DNA from: Bacillota bacterium
Lineage (GTDB): Bacteria; Bacillota; Clostridia; Acetivibrionales; JAEZXR01
Length of the DNA stretch: 64,000 nt
Direction of reading: 5' to 3'
Assembly (NCBI GenBank): GCA_023419605.1
Contig: JAEZXR010000123.1
Coordinates: 1-64,000, forward strand
Below, piece after piece: positions 43,288 to 51,997 of the stretch. Every line of letters starts with the position of its first letter. The stretch's first letter is position 1. The translations under genes were made by a program, and so were the position numbers. The notes below the pieces were generated by a model, which did not search any database, had not been told where the DNA came from, and saw only the letters and a list, made by a program, of their open reading frames with translations.

Positions 43288-44178
43288 TTGAAAAACTCAT
43301 CTATTTCCCGTGAACGTAGGAATTTACTTACAGGACTTGCATTTATCGCGCCAAATTTTATCGGATTTTTGTTATTTTCCATAATACCAGTAGGAGCCTC
43401 GTTAGTTTTGAGCTTTACTAACTGGGATCTTATAAATAAACCTAAATTTGTCGGTATAGATAATTTCGTAGAATTATTTACTGCTGACCCGTTATTTTGG
43501 AAGGTTTTATGGAATACAACAAGGTATTGTCTTTTAGCAATACCGGGAATGATGATATTGGCATTGCTTCTTGCTCTTTTGGTAAATCAAGAATTGAAGG
43601 GAAGAATGATTTATAGATTTATATATTTCCTCCCGGTAGTAACATCTACCATCGCAGTTTCCATAGTTTGGACATGGCTTTTCAATACAGATTTCGGTTT
43701 GATAAACCAGTTCTTATGGGTATTTAAAATTCAGCCAATTAATTGGTTGGCAGATGAAAAGATTGCCATGGTTTCTATTGCTGCAATTGGTATATGGAGC
43801 ACCGCAGGTTATAATATGGTTCTATACCTTGCAGGGCTGCAGGCCATTCCAAGGCAGCTGTATGAAGCCTGTGAAATTGACGGTGGAGGTACGTTCCGCA
43901 AATTTATTTCAGTGACTATACCCATGCTGACCCCTACAACTTTTTTTGTTTTGGTTATGTCTATTATAAATTCCTTCCAGGTTTTCGACTATATTTACAT
44001 TATGACCAATGGTGGTCCCAATAATACTACGAAATCCATTGTTTCTTATATATATGATAATGGCTTCCAATATTTTAAGATGGGAAATGCCTCAGCTATT
44101 TCATGGATTTTGTTTATTATTGTTTTTTCCCTTACATATGTACAATTTAGAATGCAGAACAAATGGGTCGAATATTGA
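43288..44178 (+). CDS. ABC sugar permease, MalF/UgpA-type
   Basis: 296 aa, six transmembrane helices. The N-terminus RRNLLTGLAFIAPNFIGFLLFS and the EAA loop YEACEIDGGGTFRKFISVTIPML are typical of the first CUT1 permease. The start codon is TTG 43288 with GAGG 9 bp upstream; no in-frame ATG is near. It is followed 25 bp later by its partner permease. Confidence 0.87.
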   Translation: MKNSSISRERRNLLTGLAFIAPNFIGFLLFSIIPVGASLVLSFTNWDLINKPKFVGIDNFVELFTADPLFWKVLWNTTRYCLLAIPGMMILALLLALLVNQELKGRMIYRFIYFLPVVTSTIAVSIVWTWLFNTDFGLINQFLWVFKIQPINWLADEKIAMVSIAAIGIWSTAGYNMVLYLAGLQAIPRQLYEACEIDGGGTFRKFISVTIPMLTPTTFFVLVMSIINSFQVFDYIYIMTNGGPNNTTKSIVSYIYDNGFQYFKMGNASAISWILFIIVFSLTYVQFRMQNKWVEY

Positions 44179-44203
44179 CAGAAAGCTTAGGAGGTATTCA
44201 GGC

Positions 44204-45046
44204 ATGGCACAGAAACATATTGGATTGGAGATAGCTAAGAAATTATCCATATATCTGCTTATGACCTTATTTGCTGTATTTTTAGGTTTTCCATTTCTTT
44301 GGATGGTCATAACATCTCTAAAAACATCAGGGCAGATATTTGTTTTCCCTCCAATTTTTATACCGGATCCGATACAGCTGTCAAACTACAGTGATGCATG
44401 GGTTAAGGCCAGTTTTAGCAAGTACTTTTTTAACAGTGTATTCGTTACCTTGACGACAGTTTTAGGTCAGATGGCTACAAGCTCTTTAGCGGCATATTCG
44501 TTTTCAAGGCTTCATTATAAAGGCAGGGATAAAATCTTCCTTGCATATCTGGCAACCATGATGATACCATTTCCGGTTATTATGGTACCAAATTTTATAA
44601 TTATGAGGATGTTAAATTGGATCAACACCTATCAAGCTCTTATAATACCCTCTATTTTCACAGCTTACGGGACTTTTATGCTAAGACAGTTTTTTATGAC
44701 AATACCTACTGAGCTGGATGAAGCAGCTACTATCGACGGCAGCAGCAAATTGGGGATTTTTTGGAACATAATCCTGCCCTTGTCCAAGCCCGGAATCATA
44801 ACTCTCTGTGTCTTTTCCTTTATAGGAGCATGGAATAGCTTTTTATGGCCGTTAATTGTCACAAACAAACAGGAATTCTTTACCCTACCACTGGGGCTCG
44901 CTGTATTCAGAGGATTCCAGTATAATATCGAATACCATCTGCTGTTGGCAGGTACTGTAATTTGTGTTTTGCCGATTTTAGTCATATACCTTCTGGCACA
45001 AAAGTTTTTTGTTGAAGGTATTGCACTTTCAGGAATAAAAGGGTGA
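44204..45046 (+). CDS. ABC sugar permease, MalG/UgpE-type
   Basis: 280 aa with the EAA loop DEAATIDGSSKLGIFWNIILPLSKP and the C-terminal end GIALSGIKG. ATG 44204 follows AGGAGG by 9 bp; the longer open frame upstream overlaps the previous gene and is not used. It completes the importer; the ATPase must come from elsewhere. A degraded GH2 gene follows within about 20 bp. Confidence 0.87.
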   Translation: MAQKHIGLEIAKKLSIYLLMTLFAVFLGFPFLWMVITSLKTSGQIFVFPPIFIPDPIQLSNYSDAWVKASFSKYFFNSVFVTLTTVLGQMATSSLAAYSFSRLHYKGRDKIFLAYLATMMIPFPVIMVPNFIIMRMLNWINTYQALIIPSIFTAYGTFMLRQFFMTIPTELDEAATIDGSSKLGIFWNIILPLSKPGIITLCVFSFIGAWNSFLWPLIVTNKQEFFTLPLGLAVFRGFQYNIEYHLLLAGTVICVLPILVIYLLAQKFFVEGIALSGIKG

Positions 45047-45066
45047 GAAGATTATAAAAAAATCAT

Positions 45067-45935
45067 GTGGATCAGATGAATAACAGCTCTTATTATCAAA
45101 AGCTGATCCTGGGTCAGGGGTATTGGCCTCAAAGTCTGCTGACTCCTCCGCGTGATGAAGCAATTGTTTTTGATATAGAAATGACTAAAAAGATGGGCTT
45201 TAATGGAGCCAGGAAGCACCAAAAAATAGAGGACCCCCGATATTACTACTGGGCAGATAAATTAGGCTTATTGGTATGGGGTGAAATGCCAAGTGCCTAT
45301 GACTTTAACATTGAGGAAATTCAGAATATCACCAATGAAATGATTGAATTCATAAACCGCGGTTATAATCATCCGTGCATTGTCACATGGGTGCCTCTCA
45401 ATGAATCCTGGGGTGTTAGAAATATTTATACTGATAAAACTCAACAGGATTTTGCAAAATCCCTTTACAATACAATCCGGGCCATGGACAAAACGCGCTT
45501 AATTAGTACCAATGACGGTTGGGAGCAAGTAGAATCCGATATTTGTGGAATCCATGATTATGAAGCTTGGAGCAAAGAGTTTAATGTAAAGTATCAGAAT
45601 AAGGAGCAAATGCTCACAGGTCGGTGAACAACTGGAGGCTTCTATATGCTGAAGGAGTTCAATACGAAGGCCAACCAATATTTCTTACGGAGTATGGTGG
45701 AATAGCTTTTGAAGATAAGGATTCCGAAAGGTGGGGATACAATGGTGCAGTAAGTGATGAGAAGAGTTTTTTTGAAAGATATGGAGATAGTACCGATGCT
45801 GTTAAAAACACACCCTACGTAAGAGGTTATTGCTATACGCAATTAACTGACGTTATGCAAGAGGTGAACGGGCTTTTGACAGCGGATAGGAAACCGAAAG
45901 TTGATCTTAGCAGGATAAGAAAGGTTAATTGTTAA
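45067..45935 (+). pseudogene. Broken GH2 glycosidase (beta-galactosidase/glucuronidase type)
   Basis: Two overlapping frames together encode only the catalytic TIM barrel of a GH2 enzyme. Frame 1 (45067-45627) has KMGFNGARKHQKIEDPRYYYWADKLGLLVWGEMPS and the acid/base motif NESWG. Frame 2 (GTG 45624 to TAA 45935) has the nucleophile motif LTEYGGIAF. The frames differ by one base near 45615-45627, indicating a frameshift, and the N-terminal sugar-binding and sandwich domains (several hundred residues) are missing. There is no slippery heptamer and only a weak ribosome site. Originally it probably trimmed galactose or a related residue from imported oligosaccharides. Confidence 0.75.
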
Positions 45936-46894
45936 TGGAAAAGACATTTATAAATCCGATTTTTGAAAATGGAGCAGACCCATGGTTGTATAAACATCAG
46001 AACGGTTGTTATTATTTTATGATTACACTTCAAGACAGGCTTGAATTGCGGTGCTCTCAAGGAATTACAGATGTAAGTAGGGCTGAAAGAAAAACAATAT
46101 GGACTGCGGCACTTACCGGACCGTGTTCAAAAGAAGTTTGGGCACCGGAAATTCATTTTATCAATGACAGATGGTATGTATATTTCACTGCCAGTAATGG
46201 TGGAGGGGATGAAACAAGAAGGGTTTATGTTCTTGAAAATGAGTCGCAGGACCCTATGAAGGGGACTTGGACGGAAAAAGGAGCAGTGAATACACGGTAT
46301 CCGGGACTGGATGGTACGGTGCTGCAGCATGAGCAGGAACTCTATTTTTTATATGCAGGCTATGGAAATTTTCCCGAATATGGCTCTGCAATTTATATTG
46401 CAAAAATGATAAACCCTTGGACATTGACAGGCGATAATGTTTTATTGACAAAGCCTGAATTTGACTGGGAAAAGCAGGGGGGAATGGCTATAAACGAAGG
46501 ACCTGCGATATTAAAAAGGAACGGAAGGATATTTGTCATTTATTCTGCCAGTACAACCTGGTCCGAGGATTATTGTCTGGGAATGCTTTCTGCTTTTGAT
46601 AATTGCAACCTGCTTTCAAAAGATTCCTGGATAAAATCAGATAGGGCTGTATTTAAAAAGTCCATAGAAAACCAAGTTATGGCACCCGGTCATAACAGCT
46701 TTACAAAATCACCCGATGACAAAGAGGATTGGATAATTTTCCATGGGATTTCAGATGCAAGAGGCCAGAATTTAAATACGGATTTCAGAAGCACGTGGGC
46801 ACAGCCTTTTTACTGGAATAGTAACGGTTACCCGGAGTTTGGAGAACCCGTATCCCGAATTGCAGAGTTAGGAAAACCCTCAGGAGAATTGTAG
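45935..46894 (+). CDS. GH43 family glycosidase, cytoplasmic
   Basis: 319 aa, no signal peptide; a five-bladed beta-propeller. The three acidic catalytic residues are present: D15 (NGADPWLY) as base, D126 (GLDGTV) as pKa modulator and E188 (INEGPAIL) as acid. Also EVWAPEIHFINDRWYVYF. It is probably an alpha-L-arabinofuranosidase or beta-xylosidase/arabinanase of the GH43 type acting on imported oligosaccharides. ATG 45935 overlaps the stop of the GH2 remnant (TAATG), with AAAGG upstream, so it may depend on translation of that remnant. Confidence 0.85.
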   Translation: MEKTFINPIFENGADPWLYKHQNGCYYFMITLQDRLELRCSQGITDVSRAERKTIWTAALTGPCSKEVWAPEIHFINDRWYVYFTASNGGGDETRRVYVLENESQDPMKGTWTEKGAVNTRYPGLDGTVLQHEQELYFLYAGYGNFPEYGSAIYIAKMINPWTLTGDNVLLTKPEFDWEKQGGMAINEGPAILKRNGRIFVIYSASTTWSEDYCLGMLSAFDNCNLLSKDSWIKSDRAVFKKSIENQVMAPGHNSFTKSPDDKEDWIIFHGISDARGQNLNTDFRSTWAQPFYWNSNGYPEFGEPVSRIAELGKPSGEL

Positions 46895-47078
46895 AATACA
46901 TACCTGCAGCTTAATGAGGAGCGCTTGTATTTTCAACTGTCTTTCAATAATCTATGGCCTATACAGGTCTGGGAAAGGGGGGGGATCGCATGATATCAAT
47001 AGAAAATGCAATTGATTCTACGTAGTAGGGCTTGTCCATCGTAGTGATCTAACTAGTAGAATTATAAGGAGGTTTTCT

Positions 47079-49118
47079 ATGTTAAAGAGAGCAAAGAATT
47101 ATTTGTCATTAGTTCTGATATTATCCCTGGTAGTCAGTATTGTTTTCACCACATCTGTTCAGGCGGCAGATGTAAAAGGCACATTTATTTACGGTAATAC
47201 TACGGATAACAGATGCTTTTATGAGAGGGCTGTGAAACTTCCCAATGGGGATATACTTTGTACGTTTATGAGGAATTTTCCCCCATCCGATTGGTCTATG
47301 AACGCTAAAAGCTTTTATTTTTATAAAAGCTCGGATAACGGTAAAACATGGAGTTTTGTAAGTGAACTTAATTCTTCTACAAATGGCGGCTTTCCGGTGG
47401 GGAAACAGGGTATGCCGGGCTTGTTTGTTTTGCCTCAGCAATTGGGCGCATATCCGGCTGGTACGGTATTATTCGCTACGACGGATTGGTCTACGGGTTC
47501 ATACGCTATTCATATATGGAGGAGTACAGATAATGGTGCAACATGGCAATTACACAGTTCCCTGGCTGCTCGTGGCACAAATGACGGTGTAACGAAAGGC
47601 AACAATGTTTGGGAGCCGGAATTTGCAGTGAGCAGCGACGGAAGGCTGGTTTGCTACTACTCTGATGAAAGACAAATAGGTTATGACCAGTGTATTGTAA
47701 GAGAAATTTCAAACGATGGGGGTATTACTTGGGGCAATTTTGCAATCATTGTCGGAAAGAATGACGCGCCAACGGGAACGAAAGGCTGGCGCCCAGGTAT
47801 GCCAAGAGTGACCAAATTGAAAAATGGAAGCTACTTCATGGCATATGAAAATATAAACTGCAGTTCCAGCTATCCTGGAGGAGTAATTAGTTTCAAAGTC
47901 TCAGCAGATGGCATCAACTGGGGGACAGCAAGTGACTTAGGCACTATTGTTAAAACAAGTGATAACCAATACGCAGTTCAGTGCCCTGAAATCGCTTTAG
48001 TGGACGATGGCAGTACCTATGGTAGATTATTTGTTCGAGGCATGAATGATACTTGCGTTACCAACAAATGTTTTACCAGTATAGATAATGGAGCTACTTG
48101 GTCAACCATTGACGCTCCACTGACTGTAAATCGTAAGGAAAGTACCGGAAGCAGCTGGAGTGGGACTTTCCTTGCTATAGGCAACACCCTGATGGAGATT
48201 AATAACTTTTTCAATGGCAGTTTCAATGAGGTTAGGTGTGGAACCGGAATAGTAAATTCCAATGGAATTATCATATCCGGTGCACAGTATAAACTGACAA
48301 ACCAAAAGAGTGGCCTTTGCTTGGATGATCTTGGAGGTTCGACAACAGCAGGTACCCAAATGGGTCAGTGGAATGATAATGGTCTTACTACACAAAGGTG
48401 GAAGGCGGATTATACGGGCAGCAATTATTTCAGGTTGACCTGTATGTTCAGTAACCTGATTCTCGATAACAAAGATGGTCTGACTACACCTGGAAACCCG
48501 ATTATCCAGTGGACCGATAACGGTTCAGATGCTCAAAGATGGGCAATAAACCCTATGGGTAGCGGCTATTATAAGCTGGTTAACAAAGCCAGTGGCTTGT
48601 CCCTTGATGTAAGTGGTGGATCAACAGCACCAAATGCAGTAATCGTACAGAATACGGATAATGGAAGTACAAATCAGAGATGGAAGATTGAACAGGATAA
48701 TATTGTAAGGCTTGAATCCAAAAACATTGCGAATACATATATCCGTCATTCAAACAGTAGAGCCCAAATCAGCCCTAGAGACGATTTCCGTACTACGCCT
48801 TTCCAGGATTCGGAATGGAAAGTTGTACCGGGACTTGCTGATTCGACCTGTGTATCCTTTGAATCTGTAAACAAACCGGGATATTTCTTAAGACATAGAG
48901 ATGGACAAGTATGGCTTGATGTAAAGAGCGATACAGCTCAGTATAAAAATGATGCAACCTGGAGAATAAGACCAGGGTTGGCTGACAGTACGATGTCATC
49001 TTTTGAGTCATATAATTTCCCGGGACAATATATGAGGCATCGGGATGGGTTGATGTGGATGACAAGTGTTCCAACAACTTTAGATAAAGCGGATGCTACA
49101 TTCAAACAACTGAAATAA
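47079..49118 (+). CDS. Secreted GH93-like propeller enzyme with CBM13 and CBM42
   Basis: 679 aa with signal peptide (cleavage near VQAADV, residue 29-30). Residues about 35-395 form a six-bladed sialidase-type propeller with repeated Asp-box-like motifs (SSDNGKTWS, STDNGATWQ, SNDGGITWG, SADGINWG, SIDNGATWS). This suits GH93 exo-arabinanase better than sialidase, given the attached domains. About 400-540 is a ricin-type CBM13 and about 545-679 an AbfB/CBM42 arabinose-binding domain (duplicated YIRH/FLRHRDG/YMRHRDG motifs). CBM42 binds arabinofuranose side chains. AAGGAGG precedes ATG. It is monocistronic and terminated at 49123-49160. Confidence 0.8.
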   Translation: MLKRAKNYLSLVLILSLVVSIVFTTSVQAADVKGTFIYGNTTDNRCFYERAVKLPNGDILCTFMRNFPPSDWSMNAKSFYFYKSSDNGKTWSFVSELNSSTNGGFPVGKQGMPGLFVLPQQLGAYPAGTVLFATTDWSTGSYAIHIWRSTDNGATWQLHSSLAARGTNDGVTKGNNVWEPEFAVSSDGRLVCYYSDERQIGYDQCIVREISNDGGITWGNFAIIVGKNDAPTGTKGWRPGMPRVTKLKNGSYFMAYENINCSSSYPGGVISFKVSADGINWGTASDLGTIVKTSDNQYAVQCPEIALVDDGSTYGRLFVRGMNDTCVTNKCFTSIDNGATWSTIDAPLTVNRKESTGSSWSGTFLAIGNTLMEINNFFNGSFNEVRCGTGIVNSNGIIISGAQYKLTNQKSGLCLDDLGGSTTAGTQMGQWNDNGLTTQRWKADYTGSNYFRLTCMFSNLILDNKDGLTTPGNPIIQWTDNGSDAQRWAINPMGSGYYKLVNKASGLSLDVSGGSTAPNAVIVQNTDNGSTNQRWKIEQDNIVRLESKNIANTYIRHSNSRAQISPRDDFRTTPFQDSEWKVVPGLADSTCVSFESVNKPGYFLRHRDGQVWLDVKSDTAQYKNDATWRIRPGLADSTMSSFESYNFPGQYMRHRDGLMWMTSVPTTLDKADATFKQLK

Positions 49119-49122
49119 TACC

Positions 49123-49160
49123 GAAAAGAGCCAGTGGGACTGTTCCTGCTGGCTCTTTTC
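49123..49160 (+). terminator. Terminator of the GH93-like gene
   Basis: A 12-bp perfect stem GAAAAGAGCCAG / CTGGCTCTTTTC followed by AGTTAA. Confidence 0.8.
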
Positions 49161-49334
49161 AGTTAACGGGATTTTGTAGATGCCGGAAATGGCTGGCTTA
49201 AAATAGTACTAAGGAATCAAAAGGATATGGACTACTGAATTATTAAAATAGTTATATAGATTCATATGTTGAAAACGGTGTTAGATTTTTAACAAGTATG
49301 CCGAAAAATATAATAGCATGTCAAAAAAATAATA

Positions 49335-49397
49335 GAGGTCACACATCTAAAAAGTAATGGAGGTTTACACATCTAAAAATTAATGGAGGTTATACAA
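49335..49397 (+). repeat. Tandem 25-26 bp repeats over a ribosome binding site
   Basis: Two and a half copies of an ATGGAGGTTTACACATCTAA-like unit start near 49331, 49356 and 49382. The last copy supplies GGAGG for the transposase-like gene at 49398. Each copy contains a GAGGT Shine-Dalgarno-like core. Confidence 0.55.
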
Positions 49398-49901
49398 GTG
49401 AGTAGAAAATGCGTTGAAGTTGCAACGTTACATGGCTACACAATAGAGGAGTTACAGTCCAAGGCAGATATAACAAAAAGAGACTATACCCGTTGCTTGT
49501 TACAAGCAGTGATAATGAGGTATAACGGAATTAAAACACCGGATATAGTAAAAACCTTAGGTAAAAGTAATCCCACTGTTGCGGACTATATCAAACGCTG
49601 GAACGAAAGCCCTGCGTGCCTGGTAGACCGTAGAGGCAAAAAAATTTCCCACCCATTGGCGGACGGTATTCTAGAAGACCTTAAATGTATTGTAGTCAAT
49701 AAAAAACCATATGATTTCGGATACCCTCAAACAAATTGGAATAGCAACAATTTAGCCAGATATATTACGGATCGATATGGTCTTAACTATTCATCCTCAT
49801 GGACTCGGAGATTTTTAATTCGGTTAGGTTTTACCTACCAAAGAGGTTATATACAAACCAATAAGAAAGAACTTGGCATTATGGAGCAACTGAAGTTATG
49901 A
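49398..49901 (+). pseudogene. IS630-like transposase N-terminal fragment
   Basis: 167 aa from GTG 49398 (GGAGG 8 bp upstream). It contains the winged double helix-turn-helix of IS630/Tc1-type transposases (RCLLQAVIMRYNGIKTPDIVKTLGKSNPTVADYIKRW; WNSNNLARYITDRYGLNYSSSWTRRFLIRLGFTYQRG). It ends at that point, so the DDE catalytic half (another 150-200 residues) is missing. It is either a truncated insertion sequence or a DNA-binding protein left after decay. No terminal inverted repeats were identified. Confidence 0.7.
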
Positions 49902-49942
49902 CGGGATTCGACACCATATAAATACTGAGAGGAAAGAAATGG

Positions 49943-50152
49943 ATGCTTGCAATACTAACTTTCAGATTTTCAAATGAAAATAGTAATAAAGTACAAGATG
50001 AATATAAGAATCTAATTGATGAATTAGTATCTTTGATAGCGCAATTAACTGATGATTTAATAATAAAATTTATTAGCCAAGAGAATGGAAAAATTCTTGA
50101 ACAGCCAGGAAGTGACCTGGAATCTATAGAAATTATTTTTAAAGAGTCTTAA
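49943..50152 (+). CDS. Doubtful small protein
   Basis: A 69-codon frame with GAGAGGAAAG upstream of ATG. The translation has a helical middle (NLIDELVSLIAQLTDDLIIKFI) and no recognisable domain. It lies right behind the transposase fragment and may be chance. Confidence 0.3.
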   Translation: MLAILTFRFSNENSNKVQDEYKNLIDELVSLIAQLTDDLIIKFISQENGKILEQPGSDLESIEIIFKES

Positions 50153-50312
50153 ATTTTTAAAGCCATGAATATCTCCTTACGATTTTGCTTTGCTCGTAGT
50201 ATAACATGCTGGAGCAGTATCAGCAAAGCAGTATGCGGATGCCAGGCATAAGCAGAAGATGGACGTTAAGGGACTGTCGTATTATACTAATAACATTTAT
50301 GAGGTGATACGG

Positions 50313-50507
50313 ATGAATGATATTGTAAAGTTAAGAAACTTAGTAGAGAATGGGTATATTATCACGGGCATTGGTAGTGCTTCTTCAGGGAAAGGTGTTA
50401 TTACCCTTACGTTTAGTGGGAATGGAAACCCAATTGAAGGGCAAATATATTTCTTGATTACAGAAGATCAGACGGTAATTGAAAGAGCAAAAGAGCAAAT
50501 GAAGTAA
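50313..50507 (+). CDS. Small hypothetical protein
   Basis: 64 aa from ATG 50313, preceded by GAGGTGA. The sequence alternates beta-prone and Gly/Ser stretches (YIITGIGSASSGKGVITLTFSG, GQIYFLITEDQTVIERAKEQMK) and looks like a genuine small cytoplasmic protein. No family recognised. An earlier in-frame ATG at 50259 has no site. Confidence 0.5.
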   Translation: MNDIVKLRNLVENGYIITGIGSASSGKGVITLTFSGNGNPIEGQIYFLITEDQTVIERAKEQMK

Positions 50508-50857
50508 AAAGGGACGATGTAAAGTTGCCTCTCAAGTAGGCATTAATAAAAAGGATGCTTGGAAATTACCGCCTTTTTGTAGACACACAGCTGAGTAAGT
50601 TTGGTGATGATATAGTTTTTCTAGCTGCATTGGTGATAAATGCTCTAATACATATTTTAGATAAGCGTTGGCTCCGGCGTAGATTGGCGGAACAATTTTC
50701 TCGTATAAAAAAGCAGACGGATAACTGCTAAGCCTTCGCCAGCAGAAACTACTCAAGCGATAAACAACCTGACAATACCTTTAGTGCAACGGTAGAATGA
50801 CGGTTTGTAACTGTAATTTTTTGTGACGATAATTTTGTTTATAATCAGGAGGTACAA
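50508..50857. other. Gap with possible minus-strand gene remnant
   Basis: 350 bp. A minus-strand frame at 50532-50756 gives a partly protein-like translation (FLYEKIVPPIYAGANAYLKYVLEHL) but has no ribosome site and no recognised family. Otherwise only the region upstream of the CheY-like gene is here. Confidence 0.25.
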
Positions 50858-51223
50858 ATGAAAGAGTTAACTATACTGGTTGTTGATGATTCTAAATTTA
50901 TGGGGAAAAAGATAAGTGATGATATGCATATGATGGGATACAAAAATACCATTATTGTAGACAGTGCATATAAAGCGATAGAAAAAGCAAAAGTATATAA
51001 GCCGGATTTGGTTGCACTGGATATAACGATGCCGGAACTTGATGGTATAAGTGCAATAAAAATGATTTTGAAGGTTAGTCCGTATTCAAAAATCATTATG
51101 ATTTCAGCATTTGCAAGCAAAGGTAATATTATTGAATGCCTTAAAAATGGAGCTGTTGATTTTATAGTAAAGCCGTATCAATTCAGTGTTTTGAAGGATG
51201 TGCTGAGCAAGCATCTAGGTTAA
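50858..51223 (+). CDS. CheY-like single-domain response regulator
   Basis: 121 aa receiver domain only. The acidic pair is D10/D11 (VVDDSKFM), the phosphoacceptor is D55 (VALDITMPELDG), followed by the conserved Ser (MISAF) and Lys106 (IVKPYQ). There is no output domain, so it acts by protein contact, for example with a flagellar motor, a kinase or a chemotaxis complex. CAGGAGG precedes ATG. It is monocistronic; no kinase or chemotaxis gene is adjacent. Confidence 0.87.
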   Translation: MKELTILVVDDSKFMGKKISDDMHMMGYKNTIIVDSAYKAIEKAKVYKPDLVALDITMPELDGISAIKMILKVSPYSKIIMISAFASKGNIIECLKNGAVDFIVKPYQFSVLKDVLSKHLG

Positions 51224-51333
51224 TGCATTTAACTATTTTTTAATATAAGGTTTAGCTTTGTTGAGAAACCGTAGGAGCTAATATAATATAAGCCTGCAAA
51301 AAACTTTTTCCCTTGATCGATATAGGAGCATGA

Positions 51334-51573
51334 GTAGTAACGGAACAAAAAGCCCCCATAAGCTAAAAAGCTTGTGCATCAAGGGTTTAAAAACAGGAAA
51401 TACATTTTTTCGTTCTTGTTCATAAACCGGCTAAATTCTCAATGAACGTTCAAAAAATGTAAATACACACAGTATGAACGCAATTTATAATAGATCCTAA
51501 TGGTAGGATAAATTGAACGGCTATAGCTGTAGAATATTTACACGCTTATAGCCGTTTTCTGTTCCGTTACTAC
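51334..51573. repeat. 240-bp MITE-like element with 14-bp terminal inverted repeats
   Basis: GTAGTAACGGAACA (51334-51347) and TGTTCCGTTACTAC (51560-51573) are perfect complements; pairing extends imperfectly to about 18-20 bp. Inside are an ACGGCTATA/TATAGCCGT hairpin (about 51518-51556) and repeated GAACG motifs, with no reading frame. The surrounding 51224-51997 gap contains no gene; the importer promoter must lie near its right end. Confidence 0.5.
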
Positions 51574-51997
51574 ACAAACCCCCATATGAAGTTGCTGAAA
51601 TATAGGCTACAGCAGCCAGTATTACTTTTGCACCACATTTAAAAAACTTTAGGAGTTTCACCCGTTGAATACCGAAAGGGGTATGTAAGGAGTATATCTC
51701 ATTAATGGAGGGACCGATGTTCTGCAGGTGGTTAAGTGCGCTAAAAAAGCTGAAAGATGCCTTGGAATGATTTATTGGTGGCTGCTTAGAGACTGAAAGG
51801 TAAAAAAAGTGATACAATGGTAAAGATATTACAAAAAAATTAACCGAAAAAATATCAATTACATAATGGGAACATTCTATAAAAATATTACAAGAATAAG
51901 TACAGATAATAAATTCACTTCTTTAATATACCGGCCTATAATAAAATCGTAGCGCTGCAATCAATGATAGTTGAAAATTATACGAGGAGGAATAGAG

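Noticed and set aside
45600..45630. Programmed -1 frameshift joining the two GH2 frames
   Set aside because: No slippery heptamer or downstream pseudoknot, and the gene also lacks its N-terminal domains, so decay is the simpler reading.
51521..51817. A 98-codon minus-strand frame in the gap before the third importer
   Set aside because: No ribosome site, low-complexity start, and it crosses one end of the inverted-repeat element.
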